64,000 bases of DNA from Daphnia carinata. Its lineage: Eukaryota; Arthropoda; Branchiopoda; Diplostraca; Daphniidae. The position numbers and the translations under genes were made by a program. The DNA is taken from assembly GCF_022539665.2 (NCBI RefSeq), contig NC_081333.1, positions 11,344,971 through 11,408,970 on the forward strand. Reading direction: 5' to 3'. Shown here one piece after another: positions 24,801 to 39,800 of this stretch (position 1 is the stretch's first letter; the number at the start of each line of letters is the position of its first letter). Below the pieces are notes generated by a model. It had not been told where the DNA came from. It ran no database searches and worked only from the letters and a program-made list of their open reading frames with translations.

Positions 24801-27800
24801 CATTTTCTCGAGCATTTTCGTTTTATATATATATAACAGGGGAGAAAGAAAAAAAAAAAAAAAAAAAAGAGGGTGGGTTTGATTGCAGCCCCGCTTATGT
24901 ACTGTAAGGGTACCCTTAAAGAAAATTATGGAACACCAATTTTCGGGGCTCTCTTAGATTTCCGCGCGCTTATTGGGCACGTGCCTTTCTTTTCTTTTTT
25001 TTTTTTTCAATCCAACGGTTATGTAGACAGTGTTCCAGGCTCTCGATCCAGCGATAGGTCTGTACACTATAGGTCTATATATCAATCCACTTTTAGGAGT
25101 CGGAGTAAGGGCCATTGTTTTTTGTTCGAACAGCATCCGAAAGAGTGGAAGAAAGAAGAAGTTGATAAATCGGAGAGGCAGAAGTAGGCGGATCAAATTA
25201 GAAGAAAAAGATAAAGTGTGTATTTCTTCTTGTGGTTTCTCCGCAATGAAACAAAATCGAAAATCCCCCCTTGAAGAAGAATAAAAAAAAAAAAAAAAAA
25301 CGAATAGCTCAATCTATCCGGACTAATTAGGGCGGCTTTTTCTTACTTTGCATATACTTTTGTTTCTTCTCATTGGGTAAAAAGAAAACACATTTTCCCA
25401 TCGTTCAACTCGTATCACCTGCTTGATACGTACAGAGCAGATAATGAAGGCTCATCATCAGCTTAAAATGATTGTAGATAATCTGCTTTTTTTTTTTTTT
25501 TTTCATTTGATATTCTCTCTCTGGTGGGAGGGAGGACGGTTCCCAACAGAAAACCCAGATGAAGATCTATTTGCAATCTTTTCTTTTCAGGTATATAGGT
25601 TCTCACCTGTATTTATTAATCATTTCTTCTTTTTTTTTTTTTTTTGCTATAAATCCCTTGTGCGGCGGTACGAAGAAACTCATTAGTTTCTTTTCATTTT
25701 CTTCTTGTCTGGCATAAATGTATCGTGCAATACCACGTCCAGCTGCTGGATACAACATACGCCGTAGCCTTAATAACTGGTCAATTCCAACCAACTGTTG
25801 TTTTCTGACCATCTACCCAGCGCAATAACGAAGACCGTCCGCTATATGGTATTGCCAAAATTGCACGTACTCATCAACCGTTTGTTATGCACACGAACAC
25901 ACTTTTCAAAAGACATAAGTATATACACTTTGAAAGCGTATAGAAAACAACACAAACTGAGAGAGCAAAACAGCAGCCCTACAGCGTATGCAAATGATTA
26001 GGCCTCATTGTAGAACTGTGTATCGGTACATTATGGTAGCAATTTCTTTTTCTCGTACGTCTCCTCTTTTTAAAATATGTCCTCATGCTAATCATAGGGT
26101 TGAACATTAACGGTGAGCTTCTATTATTATCATTTCTTTCGCGCTGCCCCACAACACGATTCTCCCAATACGGCAAAAGAAGGAGGAGCGCTGGCCGGCT
26201 ATACGCTCAATATCGTCCGTTGATGAGACTTGACCTGTGCTTGCAGCAGCTGTTCATCTCTTTCGAATCGGTTATCAAGAGGAAAGAAACCAAAAAGAAA
26301 ACGCTACGATTTTTTTTTTTTTTTTTCAATAGAGTAACGACCCCCAAGCGGCTAATTGAGCCGGAGAAGAAAAAAGAAAGGGGAGATGAGTAGGGGGATC
26401 AAGAATTAGACGGTGGACTTAGGTTTTTTTTTTTTTTTTTTTTTTTTACCATCCTTCTTTTCTTTCTTGAAATCTCATCGCTAGCCTTTTTCTTCTTTTT
26501 ACGAAGAAAAAAAAAAAAGGAAGATGTTGAGCCTCATTAAAAAGAAGAATAGAAGGCTGTATGTGTGTATCTACTGTGTGAGACAAATCATCAGCTTCTT
26601 CTGTACTCTGGCCCAAAAGAGATCAGCTCATCATCACCGGGGCGGCACAGAAAGATAATCAAGAAAACACACGGCCCAAGAGGATTTATTTAGAAACGGC
26701 CTCAACCAATTGTGGAGAGTAACCAGCACACGCATCATTTCTAAAACCAGCACTCGGATCAAACACATACGCGTAGCAAAGTACTTGAAGCAAATCTTTT
26801 TTCCTCCGTACTGTCTTAGTTCTTTGGTTTGTCTCAATCTAAATACTTCCCAGGATAGGAGAATCTGTCAGATTATCATTCAGAAAATATGAAAAAAAAA
26901 AAAAAGGGGGACGAATAATAAAACAAGAGTAAAAAGAAAACTATGGGAACTCTTGTAAGAGAGAGAGAGAGAGACGTGAAAGACAATATCAGTAGTACAC
27001 GTCTAACGCTTTAACTAGCGCTTAACAAGCGAAAGGATTATCGACCTGTACCGTAGACGGCGTTCGGTTGTTAAGAGCTCTCAGAGAGAAGGGGAGCGAC
27101 ACTCGAATCGGATCACACACACAGAGGTGGAAATAAACAAAAAAAAAAAAATTGAAGGGGGGTAACAGGAACAACAATCTCGGTGCTCCGCTGATGGCTA
27201 AACAGCAGCGCAGCTGGCAACAAGAGAGGAAAAAGCGAGTGCATTAAAAAAAAAGAGAGAGAGACACGTCTACTGCTGCAAAAACAAGCGTCGGTTTACT
27301 CACGTGTACATTATGAAGTGTTTATTAAATTTTTTAATTTAGCTGTGGAGAGCCTGGGTAACCCAATCCACGGCAAAACACTTGAAACGCGGGTTCGTTT
27401 GCGAGGAAGGGGGACAATATAACAAATGAAATTTTCAACTGGTTTTTTTTTTGAAAAACAAGTTAGGACGATGACATGTTTGCTGTCTTCTTTGTGCCGC
27501 TCTGTAAAAAGAAAAACAAAAAAACATTCAATTCCCACACAGGTGAAAGTTAGTTGATCGTGTACACATAGCTGCAAGATACACAGCGGCTTTGCTTGTA
27601 ACAGCTGAGGGTCCCTTGTTTTTTCTTTTCGAAAGGACCAAACACAGAGAATGGACGTGGCTGTTCGAACACGTTGAACTTTGGGAGCTTTACTTCAAGC
27701 TTTTCCAAGAATAGGATGTCTATTTGTGGCTCTGGTGGTACGTGTCCACATCATCAACGCCGCACAAGAAGAGAGGTCATTTATTACTCAGTTTGGTGCG

Positions 27801-30800
27801 TATCAACGCTTTGAAAGAAAGCCTTGGACGCTTATCCGAGATGCATGACAGAAAAGAATGGAAATTCCAGTGGCTGATCGGAACAATCGCCGTGAAAAAT
27901 CTTTCGTTTTCCTTTTTCTTTTAGCCCCCCACACCTGCACATTTCAGCATTTCGCCACGGGTGTTCAGCACCTATTTCCGCAGCCGAGTATAACCACTCG
28001 TTGCTTCATTGTTGTCAAAGCGGGCCTTCTAAATATAGGACATTTGCGCTCTAAATGTACATACAACAAGGACACGTTTTCAAAATGAGGATAAAATAGC
28101 CCTCCCACCCGTCAGCTCTGTTGTGTAGTTTAACGTTCGGCCAGCCAGAAGCAGCTACCTATTCCTCGAACTCATGCTGGGCAAAATCAATGACAACTCC
28201 CCCCTAAAAAAATCGTACTGAACTGCGCGGAAGTCAACGGAGCGTGTCAGATGACTTTAAAGCCATTCGGAGGACAATATCCGAAATACATCGATAGGTA
28301 TAGACAGCTATTTAACGAAAAAGAAAAAAAGAAAAATCCTGAATGGCAAGCGTCAATGTCCAGTCAGCCAAGCGAAACTGGCAATTCGATTTATGCCTGT
28401 CCAGCGACACATATTCCAGTGGCCTAAACAGCAGCCAGTGGGTTCACCAAGGCGTGAAAAAAAAGGACACTACTTTTTGGTATGGGAGAGGTTTTCTTGT
28501 GTCTATTGTCGTTAAAAGATGAACATTCCAAACGTAAAAGTTGCGTAGCGATAAAAAATGAAGGTATAAAAGAATCGGGTGGGATTGAAGCGCATAGTCG
28601 ATCGGGCGGAATCAAAGAAGCGGAAGAGAAGAGACGGGTCAAACGTGGATGAATTGTATAATAATAAAAAAAAAAGAAAAGAAGGGGGACATCCGTACGC
28701 ATCCGTTTCCATAGCAGCCGGGAGCTTTTGTACATAAGCTGTAAGGACGAGCGTGCTAAATCCTCCGGGCTGCCGATTTAATGGCGAACCGTTGCGAACC
28801 CAACATCAAACTCCAGAGGATAAAAAAAAAAAAAAGAAAGTCACGTCAGCACGATCGCAACAATGATGATGACTGGCAACAACAAACAAGAGGTCGTGTT
28901 CTCCCTCTGCGTCCTATTTATAATGGGCAGCTGACAGCGTTCATGGGCGGATGACGTCCATCCTTCCTCCACATGTAATTGCGAAAATGACACGGTAGTT
29001 TGAAAATCGCGCGCTACCCGAAATCTACAGCCGTAGCCAACCAAGAAGCAGGACGGATATAATAATACGATTCGTACAATAAAAGGACCTTTTCTTTTTT
29101 TTTTTCTTTTTTTTTTTTCTGTCTCTTACGGAGGCAAGGCGGCACAGCGTTAGGGGGGAGGAAAGATCGAGGGGTTGAATAGGTTGACGTGTTGACGGCG
29201 GTCTGTAATGATAGAGATTGAAACGATGGATAAAGCATTTCCCGTCTGCTCTTTTTTTTTCTTTTTTTTTTTTTAACCTTCATCAGTAAAAACAGCATGT
29301 GTGTGTTGGTGGAGCTGATGGTTACTGGCTGTTGTACTCTGGCGAGGTCATTACATCAGGTGACACAGCGGAAAAAGGGGACAATCGAATGAGGGAATTA
29401 AAGGTGAAAGACTAGACAAGAAAACTCGTCGACGTGTACATCACAACGTCAAAGTGGGCTCTTGAAAATTATACCAACCGAAAATTACACACTTAACAAT
29501 AGATTTTCATTTTCTTTTTCTTTTTTTTTTTCTTCCTGAATTTACCACTAATCTTTGTCGTCTTTCTCCATGTTTTTTGTTTTCTTCTTCCAGGAAACAG
29601 AAAATCGGCGGACGTAAACGGCGGAATAACAATCCGACAACGATAAGGTAGAAAACCTCAATTTAATTTGCCGCTCTTTATTTATTTATTTTTTTTTTTT
29701 ATGCACTACTAGTCGAACTAAAATCAGCTAATAGAATTGACTGGTTTCGTTTTTATTTTTTAAGGGGTTATTAAATGGTATTTTAGCCGATTGGGATGTG
29801 ACGGCCGCTTCATTATTGTATTTATTGAGTCCGTATAGAGACAGAGCGCGCACGAGATGTGAACCTTTCGGCCAATTAAGTGAAGATTTTCCTTTTGCTT
29901 TTGTCGATGCACCGGCCAGCGCTAGGTATATCCACTTTCCGAGGCCCCGTCTCGGTGATTAACCGATGGCCGGTTTGACCGCGAAACGTTGGGCCCATTA
30001 CGTCCAGAGGAAATGGTGGGCGGAAAATGCTTGCGCGTTTTTTTTTTTGGGGGCATTTTTCGTTTTTTCTTATTTACGAGAATCTGATTTTTGTGGTGAT
30101 TGGGTTAATGAATAATCTAGAGGCCACTTAACGAGCTTAAAGCCCCGTAATGAGATTTTTTGTTTTGTCTATAATAGACGGGCAAAAACGTCGACTAATA
30201 AGCGAATCGACATGTTGCGTTATCGGCTAAAAATGACAGCCAACTGTTATTATCTGCTGCTGGTCGCTTGCTTCCGTTTTCTGCTCGCTGGAATTATCAT
30301 TAGACATACTGGTATGGTGTAGTATGCATTCGGTAAAGGATGCGCGCCAGTTGGAGCCGGTCTCAAATTTCCAAGGCGCATGGCATCACTTCCTCTTGCC
30401 CCGCACCATCGGCCAAAAGAAATACGCACCACCTTATTTCGCTTTTCTTTGTTTTATGTTTCCATTTTTTTTTTTGTTTTTTTTGTTTTTTTTTTTTTTT
30501 CTTCTATGGTCTCAAGTTTTTATTTGAGTTTTAACTTTCTTTTGCCCGCCTTTCCGGCTTTCCGCCCTTATAAACGTTTTGTTTCCCCATGTTTCCCAGT
30601 GGTCTCCCTCCTTCCGGTGTGAATGGCGGCTTGTCCATCGACACGGACGATTGGGTCCGGACACAGAGAAAAACCCACAATCAATTACAGATCTGTACTG
30701 AAGGCTGTATAGCGGACCTATATAGGATATTTAAGAAATACATACCCAAACGCCTAGGCAACTGTTCGGGCCGGTATAAGCTTGAGGAAAAAAGGAAAAA

Positions 30801-33800
30801 AAAAAAAGGTCTGTGTACACTTATTAGCTCCGCTCAATGTTTAAGAACACACCCAAGAAATGGACCCAACCCCTTTTTCTTTTGCTTCCGTATATCCGGC
30901 CATCCGTATCATGTACAGCACACATGAATACGACAATATAAAAAAGACACACATCAGATGTAGACGATCTTTTATGCGATACGTTTCGTGGTTTTTGGGG
31001 TTGGACGCCATTGAGACGGACATGTGTCAGCAATTTTTCTTGTGGCAAGTCCTCGTAAATCGCATTTGTCCATCCTAATCAAGCCATTAGGACTCACATC
31101 ATTCATTGACAGATTTTTTTTTGTGGTGGTCGAGGAAAAAATCTTCGGTGCGGCGAACCCACAAATCCAATTTTGTTCGACTTCCGCCCGATACCGTGGC
31201 CGCTGTTTGCGCGATGGCATTCTCCAATTTTTTTTTTGTGTTTATTTCCAGTTGCTTTCATCCTCCTTTATTTTTTCGTTTGTTACGTCGTAGTTGTTTC
31301 TTTTGATGTCGGTGCCTCTTTGCTTTGCCTTCAAAACATGATGATTACGCTTAGAAAAAAAAAAAAAAAACGCCACCGGTTTCGTGTGTCCGTCGTTAAA
31401 TCACCAGGTGTTTTCTTTTCGCTGCTCCACTCGAGTCTATTTCTATAGAGAACTCGAGGAAATTGCTCCACAAATGCGTGTAGAAGACAAACAGTTTTGA
31501 CAAGAAAAGAGGGGGAAAAAAAAAAAGAACTTGGTAGCAATCGGCGGCGTTCTTTTTCCCCTTATTTTTTTTAATTGAAGAATTAGAAGGGAGTCAAGGG
31601 AAAAAAAAAAAAATATGTTCCTGACATTCAAAACCCAACAAATCAGACGAGTTCACGAACTTTTTTACGTCTTCATTTTTCAGGGTTGTAATTGAAGTTC
31701 TGTGTTTTGCGCCCTTTTTTTTTTTTGTCCGCCACTATCTGAAAAATTGGATGGGGGTGTTGTTGTTCCATAAAAGGTGGGCGACGAACTGATGCAGGAA
31801 GACATTTCAGAGCTATATTGATGTTCCTGCTAAATTATTAGGAAACCCGAGACAGTAATAACGCGGTTACCTTTTTCTTCTGTTTTATTTCTTAAGACCT
31901 AACTTCTCTTTTCCTGTTCTTCTCAACGAGACCTCCCTGAATTTTTAGCTGGAAAAAACAAAAAAATGAAAGACTTTCGCCCACAACGGAGAGGTCCTAT
32001 GGAAATGTTCGTTAGACATGCTTCGTACCAACTTCTCTTTTGTTAATTGGATTACACGCAACGGCCTTGTGGCTCTTCGAACAAGAGAAGGTAAAAAAGA
32101 ACAGAAGGTTCATAGCCACACACACAAGTCAGCTCATGTGGGTGGATCTGACGTGTTCCAAGTGTTGCCGAACACCCCCGCTGGTGGCTATAGAGGCGGA
32201 GGTAGGATGGCACGGTGGGGTCAGCATCTATCGCGTTTGCTGCTGCGCACCTGACGTGCGCTCCGTTCGGCTCCGTTCAAGAGGGGGGCCAATCTTTTTT
32301 TCTTTTTCTTTTTGCCTACAAGGAGTGAGAGCTGGAGGCGTTTCCGCCGCCTCGTACTGCACACCTTTTTTTTCTTTTTTTTTTTTTTTCTCTCTTTCAT
32401 CTCGGGGGTAGGAAAGAAAAAAAATCAAGAGGTAGCAGAACGAAAGAAGGAGGGTGGTAAAGCCCTGAATGTCGGGTCGTAGCAATAAGAAGTAGATGGA
32501 AAATCAACTGGAAAGGTTTCTTATTTTTTTTTTTTTATAGACTCTTCTTGTATTTTTTTCTAACCTTCCCCCTTTGCTTACTATTGCTACTACCCCATCA
32601 TATGATTGCTGGCCTATACAAAGGGGCCTCCCCTTTTCTTGAAAGAGTACAGATGGACTGTGTTAGGCTGCCGGTTTCTTTCCTTTTTTATATATATATA
32701 TATCGCCGTCCAGCAGGAGCAGTATTTAGCTTCGCTCTCTAACTCTCGTCTGATCCTTTTGTGTGAGCTGGTCATTATTCTAATTAGATCTGTGTATACT
32801 GTACTTACCAGAGGAAAAAAAAAGAAAAACACCGCCGAGCTCGTAGGTGTATTACCAAGCGCCGAAAACGGCATCCAAAACTGTTAACTGTCGGCCCTCC
32901 CGCTGTCTTTTTTCTTCTTCCATTTCGTTTCTTTAAAAAAAGCTTCCATTTTAATATATCAGAAGACGAGAATGAGGCGTGGACTCTTTACGCTGTTTGG
33001 AGCCGAGTGAGAAAATTCAACGTTCATTTGCATACGCGAGAAACGAAGAGGCCGTATAAGAAAAAAGGGCTCGTATGCGTTTTGGAAGATGAGGGTCGAG
33101 CGGCGCCTACGAACTCTTTTTCTTCATGTAACAAATATAAATTCAAATGAAATTTGTTACTCGATATAGGACTAAATTGTGTATGTGTGTGTATGTGTAT
33201 GTACATAGGGGCCTTAATAACGCTCTCTATTGTATTATATGCAACACAATCATTGGCGACCTGAGCTTCCCCCTTTTCTTTTTCTTTGGCTGTACCATCA
33301 ACCTGACAAACGAAACGAAGAATTATGGAGAGTTGTGTTTGCAAAGAAACAAGGGACGCGGCGAAAACAGAGGCAAACAGTATCATCGTCCTAATTGCAT
33401 CAACGTATATAAGGCGACAAGGTGGAAAAGGAACCCCACCGGGAGAGTCATCGAGCCAAAAACCCAAAACCGCCATATCCACACGGTAGATGTTGGGGAG
33501 GCGTTGTCCCATCAATCCCCCCCCCCCCCCCCTCTTTCATTTATAGTGATGATCATCATCAACATCGTCGGATGTCTTTCACCTTTCAACTTTTGTTTCC
33601 CCCCCCCCCCCCCCTTTTTTTTTTCTTTTTCATGAAAAACATAATCACAGAGGGGAAATTGTTCAGCCAAAAAAATACGAGGCCGCCTTACTGGCCGGCC
33701 TTTTTTTTTTTTTTTTTTTTTTGGATACGCTGTTACGCTCTGCTTTCCGTTTCGCTTTCTGCGGCGAAACAAACAGCCGCCATACAGAGGAGCTAATGAT

Positions 33801-36800
33801 CAGCAAGACAACAAGTGTGTCTTCTCTTCACGGTTGGATGCTCATCAATCTGACGCGCTTTTGCGGCGAGCGCAGAAAAAAAAAAAAGGAGGAACGAATA
33901 AGAGCAGACGTGTACACAGCCGTGAATATCATGTAGTAGCCAACACTATTAGCAGTTGCAGATAGGCAGAAAAGGGCCAAGTGGGGCTGAAGGGAAATTG
34001 GAAAAAAAAAAGAAAGAAAGAAACCGTTGCGAATGCGGGCTACCCGATGACCGTCTTATTTTCGCTTCATTTCTTTTTTGTCCTATTGTTTGTTACTTAA
34101 AGGAAGTGTCGAATCTGAAAGAGAAACCGGTCGCCTTAGAGCTGCTACAGTTGCTGATGGTTGAGCACGAAAAAAGAGGGGATTCAAAGAAGAAGGAAGC
34201 CGAAGAATGTTGTAGTTTATCCGATCCAAAAGTAGCCTAAATGGTGGCTCGATGAAATGAAAGAAAAGAAAAACTTGGAATAGTTCGCGCCTTGAATAGA
34301 AATGTACAGAAACAGGCAAGAAGGGAAGAAGAAGATTGATGGATGTGTAGAGAAAAAAAAAGAAAAAAAGAAAGAAAGATATAGGGATGCGGATGAGGTT
34401 GACAAGAATTAATGACGCCGTATTGCTTTTGCTTCTGTATGTACTGGATGGCGGACCGTACGCCGGAGGTTCTTTCTTTTTCATTTCAGAGCTGAGCTTG
34501 TTGAATAGCCGCCATCCTTTTCAGGGGCGTCCTGGTGAGCAGAACTCATCATGCCCTCACCGAAAAGCCCTAAATGTGACAGTTTTTCTCTTTTTTATAT
34601 ATTTCTTTCATTTTTCTGTTTCCTTTATTTCATTTGCTACGCTTTCAGTTTGATGTGATTGGATTAGATCTGTCACATACGTCACAGGCAACGCCGTCAA
34701 TGCGTACGAATCTTCCACCTTCTCTTTCATCTCTCTCTAAATAAATCAATCAAAAATAGTAAATACTTTATATGTCAACGGTTTGCCTACAGCTGTGATT
34801 TCATTCGAAACCCATTCAGTCCTCGTCGTCGTCTTTTTTTTTTTTTTTTTATAATCGTGGGTATATACATCCTTTTGGCCACCAAATTGATTAGCCTGTC
34901 AGCCCTATAGCACTCGGCCAGATGACTTTCATGAATAGCTAATAGGCAGACCGTCTGTGTGTTTATATACGTTTATACACGAGTTATACGTTTCTTGAAT
35001 TTTTCATTTCTTCTTTTCACGTTTTGTCTTTCTCTCTCTTTTTTTCATCATATTCTTTGGGATAATGAGATCCTCTTGCAACATTGCGACTTTGCCTTTT
35101 GGGCTTTTTATTTATTATTCCCCTATTTGCTTTCAAGATCAAACAAGGGCCTGGAAATTGTGGTCGGACACGTCGTTTCGTATTCAAGCGTTGCGTATTT
35201 TTATATGCCCCCCGGACGAGTGAGAAATTGGTAGTCAGGTGTGAAACGATGGTCACACAACAAACGCCATTTTCTCCCCCTTGTGTGTGTGAAAAACGTT
35301 TTTCCCTGGCTGGCCCTCCCGGTTACAAACCGACGATGATACAAACAAATGACAGGTATAGAAAAGACACAGAAATGAAAGACACGCAGCCGAGAGTTTT
35401 CTATAAACGTCGGTGCCATGCTGTATGTGTGTATAAATACGCAGTATTGTAATATTTACACGTAATATATGTACAGAATCCATTCAAATCAGTGGGCAGG
35501 AGGTATAAGGGGTGAGATGTTTAACTTCTCTGGAAGTCGTCGGTGGTATATGGCGTACAAACAGGTAGAAAGCTACCAGTATAGAATGCTTGATAGTTAT
35601 GCCTGTGAGAAGAGAATGTGTGTAGAATTAAAGTAAAAAGACGAAGAGAAAATGAAAAAAAAAAAAAGAAAAGAGGAATGATGTTTCATGGCTGCTGTGT
35701 ATAAGACACCGCAACATTCGAGCTACCTTTTTTTTTTTTTTCTTCCCCGTCTTCTTTCTATAAGAGTTATTCATCAAGTAGCCCCATCGTTCACTCTTGA
35801 CAGATGAATGCTGCCGCGTCTTGGGCATTTTATTCCTTTTTTTTTTTTTCCTTTTTGGCTATTTCCTGATTCTTTTTGTTTTCCATGTTGGCTGCTGTTG
35901 GCGGACATGGGTGGTGGGCCCCCATCAAGAACTCTCTCATTCTTCTGTTGTGATGACTGTAACTGTTACTTGTTTTCTCGCTGTTGAGAACGGGAGTTAG
36001 ACGCGCAGGCCACTCACAAGAGTCTCTTTTTTTTTTTTTTTAAACGGAAGGACACGTAATCGCAGCCCTCCCTTACAAACACAAGTACTAGATAGTAGTA
36101 AGTCTTCCATCTTTCAGACATTTTGACTGGAGAATGTTTTTTTTTTCTTTCGCTTTTCCTCGCCCTCCCCGCGAATCATCCATCCATCTATCCCCTCGAT
36201 GCTTCTGTATTTTCGTTAGAGCCAGCAGGACCAGCAGCAACAGGTGTCTCAAGTGAAACACGTGTCGAACTACTGTATGCACTTCTGTTCAGCTTCTTGT
36301 GTACGTTGTACATAATAATACTTGGGGGGGGGGGGGGGGGTTCGCCCCGGATGCCACCGAAAAATGTTTTGGCTGCCCTCCATTCGCCGTAAATGAGAAG
36401 ACCCACTGTAGTGATTGAAGAGAAATGAAACTGTGGGAACAAAAAAATCCAGTTTGAGAAGATTATATTCTTCTTAGACTTTGTTGTTTGGATTTGATTT
36501 GAAATAAAGGGAGGAGTATTTAACGAAAAGTCTCTAAATTAAAAATGCCTGGAGACTTGATTGTTGCACTCCTCCTTTCCAATCTACTGGAGCGGACAAG
36601 TCCAGATGATGGTTAATAATCTAATTACATCGCTCCAAGAACCTTACACACACACACACAAAAAAAACCTGTAATTCGAGAGACTGTGTAAGCCGGTCTC
36701 GCCGGTCACGCCAAATCAACCGATGCGCGCAGCTTCGTCATAGTTTTTCACAAAAAAAAAAAAATCGACTAATGCAAAGCCTTCATGGCGGCAGCGGCGC

Positions 36801-39800
36801 TATCTAATACGCAGGTGGTAATGAACCTTTTTTTTTTTTTATTTCTCCGGTCGAATAAAGAAAAAGCGTACATCCGCGTCGCCATCATTCGCATTCGCCA
36901 CGCCCTATATAACTCATTGTCTGGGGTTTATTTATTTTTTTTTTGTTGTTGTATGGTGTACAGTATAAGGTTTTAGTCGACTACAAATGAAACGGAATTT
37001 ACAATATAAAAAGGAGAGGCGCGTCGCGCTGCGTGAACTTTGAGCTTTGGTCTGCAGTCCACAAGCACGAAATTTGGTTGGCTTTTGAATGATATTATCT
37101 TCTAAAAATAGCAGTGGTACCTCGCGACGTGGTCTAATTTGATAATTTCAGTGTATACACGAATTGTAGTGCATACAAAAGCGCGGTGTTGTCAAGGCAC
37201 CATTTTTTTTTCGGCCTTTTGTGTCTTTTCAGAATTATTTTTTTTTTTTCTCTTTTTCTTCTTTTGTCTTTTGTTCCATTTCGTTAATATTTCGTCGCCC
37301 ATTATTATACACGGCCTCCCGCTCTGGCAATTTTGTTTTTTGAAATGCTGTGTATCGTTGCGTTCCCCTCCAAGTCTCGAGAACAAGAACGGCAGAGACA
37401 ATTTGACGTTGACAAAGAAGAGTATAAGAGTGGGGTTTTGAAACAAAACAATAGAACAAGATTACTACTTTAAAAAAGAAACAAAACAAGAGTACATAAC
37501 AGTGGCCACAAGACGTGGTGGTGCATATGGCGCTGTTGTTTTTATCTAACAGACTTTTTGGTGAAAGATGCTGGCTGAGAGTCCTTTCCCGAGCGCTAGG
37601 GCGTGAGAAAGAAGATTCTGAGGTCGGGGGGTAGACCAAAAGACCCAACTAACAAGCGAAGAAAGAAAGGGAAAAAAAAAAAATCCATGTCTAAGATAAA
37701 TCGAGGCATTAAAATAAAGAAGAGCGCTCGAAGAAACTACGATGAAGAGCTTTTTTTTTTTTTTTTTTTTTTTGCTTCTTATCTTGCAAGTCGGAGCACC
37801 CTTGCACCCATAGCAGCACACATTTACCTTTATACAAGCATATACAACCAACATCATCGACCTCGCTACCGGTGGGCTGGGAAACCCTGTCTAACAAACC
37901 CTCCCGTCAGGAGGGAGTTTAAAAACTGTGAAGGAAAAAGACATTTTTCACGTCGTCTTTTCCGCCCTCAAAGTCTGTATGATTCGCCTTCTTTTTTTTT
38001 TTTTTGTCATGTAGTTCTTCGCTTTTCTGTGGTCCGCTCCGGGCCAGTGAGCTACGGTAGTCGGAAATCGTTACAAGAAGTAGAAAAAAAAAAAAAAAAA
38101 GAATTTGTCAGACTTTTTTTTAAAATATTTGTCAGGTCCTTCGTCTTCCCTTTCAATCCATCAGACACATCTTTTCAGCCCCCTAAGGCTCCTCAGGGTT
38201 CCGGTGTAAAAAAAAATCCTCTAGCGCGGCCTAACATTATTGGGGGGCGTCCCAACAACTATAAGGTGACAATGAATAGGCCTACTGTCACATTTAGTAG
38301 TTGCTTCTTAGGGAAACGTCTTTGGATTTCCCATTTATGGCAATCAAGTCCCGAATATCTCCGCCCTGTACGCGGCACCTCCCTCTCCTTTTCCAGCTGT
38401 AATCCGCAAAAGAAATCCAGTCTATCCCCACCCCGAAGCATCCACAAAATGCTGCGTCTTTCTTCTCTCCATTAGGCAATGACTGGGATTTGTGCGACCA
38501 ACATTAGTCTCCCTGTCACATTCTTTTTTTTTCTTTTCATTCTCCCCCATCATTTCTTTTATACCAACCACAGAATTGTGACGATGGTGATGATAATGAT
38601 GACAGTAGTTTCCCGCATGATATATAGTGACTCTCTCTCGAACAGATATATCCAGTTCGGACCGATTTAGAATTTTGAAAAAATAAAATAAAAAACTGGA
38701 CGGTGGATGGTGCAAATGTCGTGAGAAGCTTCTCGGAATGCGGATGTCTGTTCTCTTATTTTTGGGGGCTCGTTTTTTTTTTTTTAAACGCAAAAAGTAG
38801 TTGAACTAGCACGTCATCAGACCAACATTGAAATGCTGGCGGGACTTATCATTTTCTTCGTCCTACTGGTAGTAGACATATAGAACTTGATATAGCTCTA
38901 GTTACGACCCATTTTCTTCATTGCCTCAAACCGTAATCAGCTTCCTTCTGTTGGGCTGGTTTGGCGTTGTTATTGTCTCAATTTTCTAAAACAGCTTTTT
39001 GACTTTTCGTTATGTCTATACGACGGCATTGTACGAAAAAATGAAAAAGGACAAAAGACTTATGTTAGCCTCAATAATCGTTGTCATTACGTGCATCCTT
39101 TTTTGTCCAATTCCAACAAAAGACGACTCGATGTAAGAGAGAGGAAAAAAAAGAACGTGAAAATGTCATTATCCCAGCCGTCAATGCGGATGCTTCAAAT
39201 TGGTGCATATAAACAGAGACGGCTTTTCCTACTGGCTTTAAATTTATTTATTTATTTTTTTTTTAGTATATGTCCAGAGAAAATTTGCAATCTCATTCTT
39301 CTACTGTACCGTCATCATCATTACATTGCATCATACACGGACGCAATAAACGTTCATGTGAAGTAAAGCGCTGGAAAAAATGCAGACGTCTCCCCTATAC
39401 AGCTGCACGCGTACGAAACAGATAAATGCATTTTTTTTTTTTTTTTTTTTTCGTTATATACAAAATGCAGTTCCATCTCCAGTGCGGCATGTGGAACCCT
39501 CTTTAAGTGTTCGACCTATACTTTTCTTTTGGCGTATCCAATCAATATAAGCATCCCCCGTCCATCTGGCGATGCTTCTATTCTTGTTATTATCCGGGAT
39601 CGAAAAGCCGAACAGCAGCCAGCCTTAATTAACACGGTCAGTGCTTTTCTCGTTCTGTAACACGCAACCATTAACAAGTAGCGCGCTTACTTCACTGTTT
39701 TCCCTTTTTATCGCCAATAGATGTTTCCGCCTTCCTTTTTCTTCTTTCAGATTTGACAGTGCGTGGTATTTCCTTTTTATTCCGAAAATCTTTTAAGTTT

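Noticed and set aside
30320-30400. Possible microRNA-like hairpin (ATGCGCGCC...GGCGCAT)
   Set aside because: Only a short, interrupted stem can be formed and no known arthropod microRNA seed sequence was recognised.
37603-38475. 290-codon open frame on the plus strand, the longest single frame outside the real exons of the left two thirds
   Set aside because: It is built on poly-Lys and poly-Phe runs from A/T homopolymers, has no domain, and no splice or promoter context supports it.
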